Source of the DNA: Gordius sp. MW1
Taxonomy: Eukaryota; Nematomorpha; Gordioida; Gordea; Gordiidae
DNA length: 64,000 bases
Assembly (NCBI GenBank): GCA_964036665.1
Contig: OZ038532.1
Location: forward strand, 10,930,537-10,994,536
Direction: 5' to 3'
This document shows positions 12,692 through 22,585 of the stretch, one piece after another. The number at the start of each line of letters is the position of its first letter. Position 1 is the stretch's first letter. The position numbers were made by a program, and so were the translations under genes. The notes beneath the pieces are model-generated. The model made no database searches. It worked only from the letters and a program-made list of their open reading frames with translations, and was not told the origin of the DNA.

Positions 12692-12937
12692 GCAAATCGT
12701 AATATGTGCATTTCGTAATACAGGCAAGAATTGCTTATGCGCATGCGCAGTTATAACCCTCCGCGTTTGGTAAGTTTTCTAATATTATTATCTTTTATTT
12801 TGTAAATATTATTATCGTTTATTTTGTAAATTTCATGTAATCTAGGTAAAATGTAATATAGGCAAGGGTTAGATTTAGTGATTTATTTGATAATATGTAT
12901 TACTTATTACGAAATGCACATATTACGAAATGCACCA
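12692..12937. mobile_element. Small inverted-repeat element (possible MITE)
   Basis: The left end GTGCAAATCGTAATATGTGC and the right end, the complement of GTGCATTTCGTAATATGTGC, form inverted repeats of about 33 bp around 180 bp of AT-rich sequence. That interior includes a perfect TGCGCATGCGCA palindrome near 12735. No clear target duplication was found. Confidence 0.55.
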
Positions 12938-13269
12938 GATTCATAAATATAGCAAATTAGAAAAGCTATGAAAAGAAATGATCTATATTTCCCATTCTTA
13001 AATGCTCTGTCTCTCCCTTCTTAAATTTTACTATGCTTGTGTTTTGTGGTATTTGCTATTACTTACACTGATCTTATTTTCCTGGTTGTTATTATGGGGG
13101 AACCGAAGCTATTATTAATTGCTATGCAATTTATGGGCTCACTTTCCAATTTGTTTTGTCACGCTATTCGGCGTGCGCACCGAACGTGGATGTCACGCAC
13201 CGAATGACTTCGGCTTGTTTACTGCTAAAACCGCTTGGAATTCGAATATTAATGTTAATTTAACTAGTT

Positions 13270-14900
13270 TTGGGGTTAGAATCCCGGAGTTTTTTTGACT
13301 TTTATGATTGTTCTTGTTACTATCATTGATAATAAGAATTTTTGGCCGTCCGCTGGCTGCTGACCAATGAAAAAAATGACCATTGGCCAAAATGTGAATC
13401 GAAATTATTTTTTCGTTTTTTTTTGACTATTATGATTGTTCCTGTTTCTACCATTGTTATTATGACTTTTTGGCCGTCCGCTGGCTGCTGACCAATGTTA
13501 TATAATAAACATAAATAAAAGTTGTTTACTTTTAATTGCTATGCAATTTAACTAGTTTTTGGGTTAGAATCCCGGAGTTTTTTTTGACTCTTATGATTGT
13601 CCCTGTTTGTTCTTGTTACTATCATTGATAATAAGAATTTTTGGCCGTCCGCTGGCTGCTGACCAATGAAAAAAATGACCATTGGCCAAAATGTGAATCG
13701 AAATTATTTTTTTCGTTTTTTTTCGACTATTATGATTGTTCCTGTTTCTACCATTGCTATTATGACTTTTTGGCCGTCCGTTGGCTGCTGACCAATGTTA
13801 TATAATAAACAGAAATAAAAGTTGTTTACTTTTATTTGCTATGCAATTTAACTAGTTTTTGGGTTAGAATCCCGGAGTTTTTTTTAACTCTTATGATTGT
13901 CCCTGTTACTACCATTGCTATTATGACTTTTTGGCCGTCCGTTGGGTGCTGACCAATGAAAAAAATGACCATTGGCCAAAATGTGAATCCAAGTTTATTT
14001 TTTCGTTTTTTTTCCGACTATTATGATTGTTCCTGTTACCACCATTGATAATAAGACGTTTTGGCCGTCCGTTGGCTGCTGACCAATGAAAAAATTGACC
14101 ATTGGCCAAAATGTGAATCCAAGTTTATTTTTTCGTTTTTTTCGACTATTATGATTGTTCCTGTTACTACCATTGATAATAAGACGTTTTGGCCGTCCGT
14201 TGGCTGCTGACCAATGAAAAAATTGACCATTGGCCAAAATGTGAATCCAAGTTTATTTTTTCGTTTTTTTTCGACTATTATGATTGTTCCTGTTACTACC
14301 ATTGATAATAAGACGTTTTGGCCGTCCGTTGGGTGCTGACCAATGAAAAAATTGACCATTGGCCAAAATGTGAATCGAAATTTTTTTTTCTCGTTTTTTT
14401 TCGCTAACACTGATTTATAGACCATCTGTTGGAACTGACCAATTAAAAAAAATGACCATTGGCCAAAATGTGATTCGAAAATTTTTTTTTTGTTTTTTGT
14501 TTTGACTCTTATAAATTTATATCCACTTTTACCGTGTCCTGGCTGCTGACCAATGAAAAAAATGACCATTGGCCAAAATGTGATTCGAAAATTATTTTTT
14601 CGTTTTTTTGACTATTATGAATTTATAACCACCTCTACCCTGTCCTGGCTGCTGACCAATTAAAAAAATGACTTATATCATTTTTGAATATCTATACTAT
14701 TTTATTTTTAGATATCTTATTAATAAATCTAATTATTATTACATCTTATTTTTAAAAGTCATATTTTTTAATATCTAACGCATTTTTATATATTTAAATT
14801 TTATTTTCAAAAATTTATATTATAAGCCACAAATGATTGTTCTTGTTCCTACCATTGATAATAAGCCTTTTTGGCCGTCCGTTGGCTGCTGACCAATAAA
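13270..14900 (-). repeat. Satellite array, inverted relative to 9.6-10.7 kb
   Basis: This is the same two-flavour satellite on the other strand. Units end ATTGGCCAAAATGTGAATC and carry the complement of the CAGCGGACGGCC block. Units are densest at 13320-14660, with a stray copy near 14830-14900 beyond an AT-rich gap. Some 128-bp units are nearly identical neighbours, which suggests recent unequal exchange. Confidence 0.88.
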
Positions 14901-14904
14901 CATT

Positions 14905-16245
14905 TTTGTAAGAATTTAATGTTTTCAGACATTTATCCATTTCTAGACTTAAAAAAACCTTATCAATAACAAATTATTCCCAAACATATTAACATTTAGT
15001 TTTTGTGTTATCAAAATTAACTCATAAAACTAGTTTTTAGGTATTCAAAATCTTTAACTACTTGATTGAAATCACAATATCTTTATTTCCTATTTCTAAT
15101 GATTGCTAAAATAACAGATAAAATATTGCCTTTCAACAACTTACTGATAATTAAAAAAAAGGGGGGAGGATAGCAATTCGTAAGTTTCTGTTTATACTCT
15201 TTGAAAAGGTCACATGTGTTCACTTAAGTTACCATATAGTCGTGTCCATTTCGCCCTTTTAATGATAACGCATCTGTTGTTACCATGTTTCAGTTTTACA
15301 AGTATACCGTCGTTACCTAGAAAAGAATTTAACCTTTACTATTCGAGCATTCAAAACCTCACTATTTATGTCCAATGTAAGTTTTTATTTTAAATTTGTT
15401 TTTTTAATATTATTTATTTTATTTTTATATTGATTATACGTTAAACCCCTACCCCTCCCTATCTTACCCTTCCACCGCTGAGTTGGTATTATTAGGGGGC
15501 GGGAGTGGAGGAGATCATCCCTCAACCCCTTTTTATTATTATTGATTTTTATATGCTTTTGGCAAATTAACGGAGGGAAAGGGGGGATAGTGTGTGCGTT
15601 TAGTTTTAACGGAGGGAAAGGGGGGGGAAGGAGGTAGTTACTCTTCTATTCCCCCTCACTTCAGGCAAATACACTTAGAGCGCCAAGTCAGCTGTTTATA
15701 TCAATCAAATATTTATAGGGCTATTTATTTTTAAATCTTTTAAATTAGAAAATTAATCTTTAATTTAATTAACTGCGAATTAGGGCATACTAATTTAAAG
15801 TTTTCCTTTACTTACAATAACGTTCCACTAGATTTTGTTTTGGTTCAAACAGTTTAACTTAAAAATGAAATGGTTGCATTTTTTCTAGCTTTATATTTTA
15901 ATGTATTCAATCTTCTCGGAACTTTTGGTAATAATCCAGCCTCCTTATGCTGACCCCACTTCTTATGTATATACCTTATCTAATCTCTGTTATTTAACGC
16001 CTCTTTTATCATTTAATAAACATTAATCTCTCCTTCAATAATTTAATCTTTCATTTAATAAACATTAATTTCTCCTTTTTAAATACATTTTTAATATATT
16101 CCAAATGTCTTTGTATAATGTTATGTTTTCCATATGAACCTATTATAAATGACGTCTAACTCTATAATTCAGTACACTTTTAAAAAACATTTTATCGTAA
16201 AAATATGTTTATCAAAAATGAAATTTAATTGATCAGACAGGTACA
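14905..16245. other. AT-rich stretch without a recognised gene
   Basis: Only low-complexity features are visible: short GGAGGGAAAGGGGGG tracts near 15570 and 15615, and pyrimidine-rich runs. No splice-consistent coding exon was found. Confidence 0.5.
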
Positions 16246-16440
16246 TGGACGTAGCCAGGTTTTGGTTTGGGGGGGAGGCGAAACGTTTAAAATTTCAATC
16301 AGGGGGGGGGGCCAAACCTACAATTTTTAATTTTTACGGGTTTTTTCATTGAAAAATTTTATTTTCGTCATTTAGGGGCTAAAGGTCGACCAAGCAAAAC
16401 CCAGGCAAAACTAGTCCCCCCCCCCCACTAAATGACAAAA
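16246..16440. mobile_element. CATGGGCGTAGCCAGG-family MITE remnant
   Basis: It starts CATGGACGTAGCCAGGTTTT, followed by G-runs and a poly-C tract. It matches the left end of the complete family member at 48886-49210. The right end is decayed or rearranged, and no target duplication is evident. Confidence 0.55.
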
Positions 16441-16694
16441 AATTTCAATAAAGCTTCCTCCAAGAGTTACATTTTAGCCCCTTCACCCTCCTAACCTAAA
16501 ATGTTTAACCTAATTTCATTAATTAAAAAATAAAAAATAAAGATGATATTTATATACTTTATCCAGCCGACATTATACACTTAACTCATTTATATTTTCC
16601 CGCTTCGTCAAATTGTAAATCAAAATAAAATTTTACGTTTTTTTGGCTAACATTGATACCTACCTATGCCCGTCAGTCCAATTCTTTTGCATTT

Positions 16695-16988
16695 AATACC
16701 CCCCTATAGGCATTCTCGCCCCTTCTCACCTTTCTCGCCCATAAATTGCATAGCAAATAAGCTACATTTATACGTAGAATAGATGAGTCGTCCCCTCTTC
16801 CCTTCCCCCCCCTTCCCTTCTCCCCCTTCTCCGGGGGTCTGGGGGCGGAGCCCCCAGGAGATGGGGGTTTGGGGGCAAAGCCCCCAACGGGGGACTGGGG
16901 GCGGAGCCCCCAGCAGGGGGTTTGGGGGCGAAGCCCCCAAAAGGGTCTGGGGGCGAAGCCCCCAGTTACGCCCGAAGGGCGTATTATA
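16695..16988 (+). repeat. GC-rich element, copy 2, with five mini-hairpins
   Basis: It opens with CCCCTATAGGCATTCTCGCC, passes a polypyrimidine tract, and ends in an array (16840-16981) of five perfect inverted repeats of the form TGGGGGC-nnA-GCCCCCA. A closing CGCCCGAAGGGCG hairpin follows. Four of the five hairpin cores fit GCGNAGC, a sequence class known to make unusually stable DNA mini-hairpins. GC content contrasts sharply with the AT-rich surroundings. Open frames across it are a by-product of the repeat. Confidence 0.88.
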
Positions 16989-17466
16989 TATTATTATGAT
17001 GCTGGATGATTGGTATTGATGTTGTTGTGTTGTTGACGCCATCGCGATATAAAAGATAGAAAACAACAAGCATACACACACTCTTCCATTTTTTCACCAC
17101 ATCACTTATATGCTTATAGTATTAATCCCTGTTTTTTGATAAGAACTATTTTATACGAATTTGACACTTCTTCTCACTTTTCCATCCATAATTTTTTTTA
17201 GTTTTAAATAAATAGAGAAATGTTAAAACCTTTTACAAAAGAAAATTATCGACTTATTTGGCTAAAAACATTTTTATCTGTTTAATTTAGCGCTCTTTGT
17301 GTTTTTCAATCAAAACTTTAATTAACTACGCATCAATTCATACACTCTCCTCATAATGATTACAAGTAAAGTAATAATAATACTAATAAGGTGTTTTCTT
17401 AAATTTCTACAAGTTATCACAATCAAAGGCCTTGCTAGCCTCTTGATTAGATGTAGAATAAAGGGG

Positions 17467-17632
17467 TGGCCCGTCAACTTGCCGAAAACCATCTCGCCGA
17501 ATTCACGGGGGACATTTTGTGATTGGTTGAGATTGGTTAATGGGGGACGATTTTAAATTAAATTAGGGGACCTTTTTTAACCGGGGGACATTAAATTCGG
17601 CGAGATGGTTTTCGGCGAGTTGATAGGGCACC
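17467..17632. mobile_element. Inverted-repeat MITE (GCCGAAAACCATCTCGCCG ends)
   Basis: About 165 bp is bounded by GTCAACTTGCCGAAAACCAT and its near-complement, which forms inverted ends of roughly 35 bp around a GGGGGAC-containing core. It has no coding capacity and no clear target duplication. Confidence 0.7.
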
Positions 17633-18020
17633 GGAAAAAGGGTGGTACTGCTTTTTGATATATTAATCATAAGTGTTTTGTGGGGGGGGGCAATTTCACT
17701 TCTTGCCTCCCCCTAGCAAAAACCTTTTGAGAAATCTCTAAATAAATGATCAAAATGGGACATTTTTGTTTGCCTGTTGAAAGGTTGCATATTCAACAAT
17801 AAAATTTAGGTTTAAAGTTTAAATTAAGGTTGGTTCAATATTTACCTTGACCTTATTAAGGTGGTATTTTAATTGGAAATTTGTTTTCAAGTATATCCAA
17901 ATAAAAAAAAAATTTTGGTTTAGGAAAAGGTGAGTGTTCAGAATTGATAGTCTTCTTATATTAAAGGTTGAAATATTGATTCCTTAATTAAAGTAGTTTT
18001 TAATATACGTATCTATAGCT

Positions 18021-18184
18021 ATGGACATAATCAGGATTGGGATTAGAGGGAGGATAATTATGATTTAGGTAAGGGCAAAATGGCAATTATTTAAAATTTT
18101 AGCCATAATTTTATCAATTTTTGAAGAATTGGGTTTAGAGGGTGGCAACCGCCCCTCCCTGCCTCCCCCTAGCTATGCCTATGT
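18021..18184. mobile_element. CATGGGCGTAGCC-family MITE with 8-bp duplication
   Basis: A 164-bp element is flanked by a perfect ctatagct duplication at 18013-18020 and 18185-18192. Ends are diverged (ATGGACATAATCAGG and CCTAGCTATGCCTATGT). The interior shares GGGCAAAATGGCAATTAT-type sequence with the copy at 18309. Confidence 0.75.
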
Positions 18185-18308
18185 CTATAGCTATTCTAAT
18201 TTATGTTTGAACTGGGCCCCTCGAAATGTTGCACGGCCTAGAAAAAATGTTTAAAAACATTTAAAACATTAGCGTTATTTTCATATGGCGATGCTTAAAA
18301 ATTATATT

Positions 18309-18462
18309 TATGGGCATAACCAGCATTGTAATTAGAGGGAGGCGATAATGATTTAAGGAAGGGCAAAATAAGGACTTTTTGAAATTTTAGCCATTATTTT
18401 AATAAATTTTGGGATTTGGAGGGGTCAGCCGCTCCTCTCAGCCCCCCCTGGCTACGTCCATG
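18309..18462. mobile_element. CATGGGCGTAGCC-family MITE with 8-bp duplication
   Basis: A 154-bp element is bounded by TATGGGCATAACCAGC and CTGGCTACGTCCATG. It has a perfect attatatt target duplication at 18301-18308 and 18463-18470. It is clearly related to the copy at 18021 and to the full-length member at 48886. Confidence 0.82.
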
Positions 18463-18989
18463 ATTATATTAAACCCACATTTTTAGGGTATTAAAATAAC
18501 GTCTCTTTCTTTAGTTTGTAGTGTAGGTAGTGCCAGATGTGTTTTTTAGCCAAGCTGATTCGCCCTATTGGCTATAGTTATTTAATAAATCGAGCGTTTT
18601 GTCCGTGAGCTAAGCTAGCATTTAAATCCCAATTTAAAAAGTTATAGAATGCTCATTTTTGAAAGTTGTATTGCCCTTTAAAAATACAAATGTAAACTCT
18701 AAAAGATGTATAATTACGATTATTGCTTTTAAATAGGCAATGTATAAATTGCATTTTAGAAAAACTAAAAACGGCAGCCATTGTCCCAAATTATTATATT
18801 AATTTCTAACTACCTCTTTGCCCTTGCAATCTCTTCATTTTTGATATATTTCCCTATAATTGATCTCAAGTACTAAAGGGGAATAGCAAAATTTTTAATT
18901 CAAATGGACTCATGGCTTTCGCTCCTTTCTCCTATTTAACACTTTAATAAATCTATCGGTTTTTTCTTTTATCGATCAAAAACAATCAG

Positions 18990-19188
18990 ACCTAACGTAT
19001 GTAACGAGACCATAACGATTAAGGCGGAAAAATTATTGGAAGATTGTAATCAATACCCCAAAGATTACATCGATGCAGGGGATGGAGGAAAGGAGATGCG
19101 CAAAACAGCTAGGTCTTACATGTTTGGAACTTTAACTAGACAACACTGCAGTGCGATAAGGAACTATTTCCAGTGCCACACCACGTGA
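18990..19188 (+). CDS. Orphan Cys-containing terminal exon, unknown protein
   Basis: A pyrimidine-rich tract and AG at 18988-18989 precede an open frame of about 65 codons. It starts PNVCNETITIKAEKLLEDCN and ends RNYFQCHTT before TGA at 19186-19188. Four spaced Cys residues, a charged/amphipathic composition and a GC content above the flanks make it look like real coding sequence, perhaps the last exon of a small secreted disulfide-bonded protein. No upstream exon was identified, and the family is not recognised. A MITE is inserted 14 bp after the stop. It may be a stranded exon of a disrupted gene. Confidence 0.45.
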
Positions 19189-19202
19189 TTACTATGTCTA
19201 AT

Positions 19203-19406
19203 TAGTGTTGTAAAAATGGCTGGGTTATGTTTGGTCGACTTTTGGTTTTACTAAGACTAACGGTCAACTCTGGTCTATTTTTCACATTTCCACTAAGCCT
19301 AGGGGTCTACCAAGGAAAACAGACCAAAAAACCTTTGGTTTGTTTATGTTTAATCGACCAAAACCAAAGGTTGACCAAACAAAACCCAGCCGTTTTTACA
19401 ACACTA
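19203..19406. mobile_element. hAT-type MITE (TAGTGTTGT ends)
   Basis: This 204-bp element starts TAGTGTTGTAAAAATGGCTG and ends with the complement (CAGCCGTTTTTACAACACTA). An 8-bp duplication (tgtctaat/tgtcaaat, one mismatch) flanks it at 19195-19202 and 19407-19414. Interior blocks containing GGTCGAC are shared with the 3334-3490 copy. Confidence 0.85.
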
Positions 19407-19464
19407 TGTCAAATGTATACAAAATTATTATCTTTGAAGCAGATTTATAGAATTTTGCTTAGAT

Positions 19465-20115
19465 TTTTAATTGCTATGCAATTTATGGGCTCACTTTCCA
19501 TTTTGTTTGTCCGCCTATTCGGCGTGCGCACCGAACGTGGATGTCACGCACCGAGTGTCTTGTTTTGTTTACTTTTAATTTTTGTTAATTTAACCAGTTT
19601 TTGGGTTCGAATCCCGGGTTTTTTTTACTATTATGATTGTTCCTGTCACTACCATTGCTATTATGACTTTTTGGCCGTCCGTTGGGTGCTGACCAATGGA
19701 AAAAAATGACCATTGGCCAAAATGTGAATCCAAGTTTATTTTTTCGTTTTTTTTCGACTATTATGATTGTTCTTGTTACTACCATTGATAATAAGACTTT
19801 TTGGCCGTCCGTTGGCTGCTGACCGATGGAAAAAATGACCATTGGCCAAAATGTGAATCCAAGTTTATTTTTTCGTTTTTTTTCTCGCCTATTATGATTG
19901 TTCCTATCTGTTGGTACTGACCAATTAAAAAAAATGATGTTTTGACTCTTATAAATTTATATCCACTTTTACCGTGTCCTGGCTGCTGACCAATGAAAAA
20001 AATGACCATTGGCCAAAATGTGATTCGAAAAATATTTTTTCGTTTTTTTGACTATTATGAATTTATAACCACCTCTACCCTGTCCTGGCTGCTGACCAAT
20101 TAAAAAAATGACTTA
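19465..20115 (-). repeat. Satellite cluster with B-box-bearing leader, inverted orientation
   Basis: A leader (19465-19620, also present near 13105-13285) contains TTGCTATGCAATTTATGGGC and a perfect Pol III B-box-like GGTTCGAATCC. It is followed by two long and two short satellite units and the same AT-rich tail (TTTTTGAATATCTATACTAT) that ends the 13.3-14.7 kb array. The shared leader and tail suggest that a whole block was copied. Confidence 0.8.
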
Positions 20116-20482
20116 TACCATTTTTGAATATCTATACTATTTTATTTTTAGATATCTTAATAATTAATCTAATTATTATTACATCTTATTTTTAAAAGTC
20201 ATATTTTTTAATATCTAACGCATTTTTATATATTTAAATTTTATTTTCAAAAATTTGATAAAATTAAAAATAACAATTAAAATAAGAAAAAAATTTTCAA
20301 GCCGTGATTGAGCGTAGGTCAATACCTGGGAGGGGCAAAGTGATTTTTTTAAAATCTTTATTTCCAATTCTCTATTATTATTAAAAAGTTGATTAATTAA
20401 TTTTATTATTTCTAATTTCCGCCTGTTGTTATCTTAATTGAAACTATTTTCTAACACTTATAATTAACCTAATATTTAGGTT

Positions 20483-20534
20483 TGAAATTGCAGTTGACAT
20501 AATTACCTAATATTTAGGTTTGAAATTGCAGTTG
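20483..20534. repeat. Direct duplication of ACCTAATATTTAGGTTTGAA
   Basis: A 32-bp unit ending ATTGCAGTTG occurs twice, separated by a few bases. It is a simple local duplication. Confidence 0.7.
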
Positions 20535-20908
20535 TCATAATTGAAAATTACAACTAGATAATCAATATATTAGAATTATTATTATATAGAAATTAAAAGG
20601 GGAAAGGGGGAAATTCCTTCGTCATTTTATATTGATTTTTTTTTCAATGGCGCTATGCCAAGGTTAAACCCCTACGCCTACCCCTATCTTCCTCGGGGCG
20701 GGAGTGGAGGAGTCATAATCTTCTTCTTTCTCGTTGATACACAGACAAATTCCTAGAAGGTGAAAGTGCCTGTCTAAATCTGTTGTTCCAATAAAAGTGG
20801 AAAGCCTTGCCATGTGATCTTGTATGTTGCATTAGCATGCAACAATTTTGATAATTGTGAATTTAAGAGCAGCCTACATTAATTTTATTTAATATGACAC
20901 AATATATA

Positions 20909-21343
20909 TTACCTTTTTGTTGATATAAAAAACTTAAATGTACTGTTCTCATAGGATATTCTGTAAGAAACGATATAAGGTATATCATTGTCATCAGGTA
21001 ATGGGGATTTCAAAATGAGCCAATGCTCTAATTCTCTCAAGCTTATATAAGTTGGGCCATATTTTTCTTTTTTTAAACCACTTAGGTAATTCCTTAACTG
21101 ATTTATAGATGGCACTTGCTCTGATTTTTGAAGATTTTTGAATATAGATTTTGGTTTAAGGCCCATTGAAACCATTTTTTTAATTTCGCTTCTGTCAAAT
21201 TTTGAACCCTTAATATCAAGTTCATCGTGTGTATGTGATGAAGTTGACCGAAATATTATAACCCTATCAGAAATTGATTTATATAATACTGTGTATGTGT
21301 AGTGTAGCTTATAAATTTTAACAAGTGCAGCTATATATAAAAA
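20909..21343 (-). pseudogene. MULE-type transposase N-terminal fragment (tentative)
   Basis: The minus strand is open for about 145 codons, from just after a stop near 21344 to 20909. The upstream half (LHYTYTVLYKSISDRVIIFR) precedes a Met-containing part with GLKPKSIFKNLQKSEQVPS, NQLRNYLSGLKKEKYG and SLRELEHWL. That sequence (G-KPK-I, then P-xx-QL-NYL, then KKxKYGP) recalls the region ahead of the DDE domain in Mutator-like transposases. No DDE core, zinc knuckle or terminal inverted repeat was found nearby, so this is a fragment. The assignment rests on remembered family patterns, not on a search. Confidence 0.45.
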
Positions 21344-21369
21344 AATTTAATCCAAGAAATATTTTAAGG

Positions 21370-21456
21370 TCTTGAGGCGTAGTGGATTTTATTTGTGACC
21401 GGCGTCAATACATCTCAATACCTCGTAGGTTCGAATCCCCCCACCTATCTGTTTTA
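21370..21456 (+). repeat. tRNA-like sequence with a perfect B-box
   Basis: GAGGCGTAGTGGATTTT resembles an A-box region. GTAGGTTCGAATCCCCCCAC contains a perfect Pol III B-box. The acceptor stem does not close and the middle is too long, so it is probably a tRNA-derived SINE remnant. Confidence 0.4.
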
Positions 21457-21484
21457 TTTAAAAACTAAATCCACTTTGCATAAA

Positions 21485-21645
21485 AAAACTTGGCAAGTGT
21501 ATTTAATCTCTGAGCAAATTAATAAAAATCTGAACATTTAATAAAAAACTTAACATTTTATTCAAAACTTGGCAAATTGAATAAAAAACTTGAAAAAGGG
21601 CAAAAAAAACTTTGCACTTTGAATAAAAAACTATGCAAAATAATT
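21485..21645. repeat. Degenerate short tandem array (AATAAAAAACTTGG-like)
   Basis: About six loosely conserved units of 20-28 bp share ATAAAAAACTTGGCAA-type sequence. Low-complexity repeat. Confidence 0.6.
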
Positions 21646-22237
21646 TGTTGCCTTTATTTATGCCGAGTTTAGTATGTAGTAATAACATTAAACATGCATA
21701 ATACGTCATCATATTTACATGGATATTGAAAAGATTTATATATGGAAGAGAATACCAATAGTTTTATATTAATAGTAGTAGCCAGAATTTAATTTAAGGT
21801 TCATCAATTGGCCTGGTTATTTTTATAACCCCCTCCTCGCTTTTTATATTTTAGCAAATAAATTAATTTAAAATTAGTAATACACTAAAGAAAGCCTAAC
21901 CTAGACGAGGATAATTGTTGTTATAACTGGAAACATTCTTTACGACAATATGGATTTTTGAATTAATAATAGAATTTTTAAAGTATATTTGATTATTTTA
22001 ATGTTCACATTTCATTTTACAAAACAATCCCTTGTTACATAGCCAGCTTCTGCCAAATTAAAAAAATACTATCTTTTTCTTCTTCAAATTTTTATCACAT
22101 GCAAAACATACGTTATAAAACGGCGAGTAAAAATGAGGTTTTAAATTTAAATGAATTTTATTTTTTTTACAAAAAAGTAGATTTTTATGTTGTGTAACTA
22201 GCATAGGAGTAGTCAAGGGGGAAACCCTAGCAATTAT

Positions 22238-22558
22238 CCTACCCCCTATAGGCATTCTCGCCCCTTCACACCTTTCTCGCCCATAAATTGCATAGCAAAT
22301 ATGCTACATTTATACGTAGAATAGATGAGTCGTCCCCTCTTCCCTTCCCCCCCCCCCCCTTCCCTTCTCCTCCTTCTCCAGGGGTCTGGGGGCGGAGCCC
22401 CCAGGAGATGGGGGTTTGGGGGCGTAGCCCCCAACGAGGGTTTGGGGGCAGAGCCCCCAACGGGGGACTGGGGGCGGAGCCCCCAGCAGGGGGTTTGGGG
22501 GCGAAGCCCCCAAGGGGGTCTGGGGGCGAAGCCCCCAGTTACGCCCGAAGGGCTTATA
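22238..22558 (+). repeat. GC-rich element, copy 3, with six mini-hairpins
   Basis: It is nearly identical in its first 140 bp to copy 2 at 16695, then carries six TGGGGGC-nnA-GCCCCCA inverted repeats (22387-22537) and a closing CGCCCGAAGGGC. Five of the six cores fit GCGNAGC. The extra hairpin relative to copy 2 shows that unit number changes while the palindrome itself is preserved by paired substitutions or homogenisation. Confidence 0.9.
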
Positions 22559-22585
22559 TAGTATAGTGGAAGAAAACATTTCGCG

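Noticed and set aside
14036..14569. Open frame of 177 codons with repeated MVIFFIGQQP-like segments
   Set aside because: It lies entirely in satellite units. The frame is open only because the repeat lacks stops in that phase, and parallel frames exist in every cluster.
16704..17081. Open frames with Pro/Gly-rich repeats (LGASPPNPLLGAPPP)
   Set aside because: They are generated by the GC-rich hairpin array on both strands and change with hairpin number, so coding is unlikely.
19227..19709. 160-codon open frame
   Set aside because: It spans the inside of a MITE, a repeat leader and satellite units.
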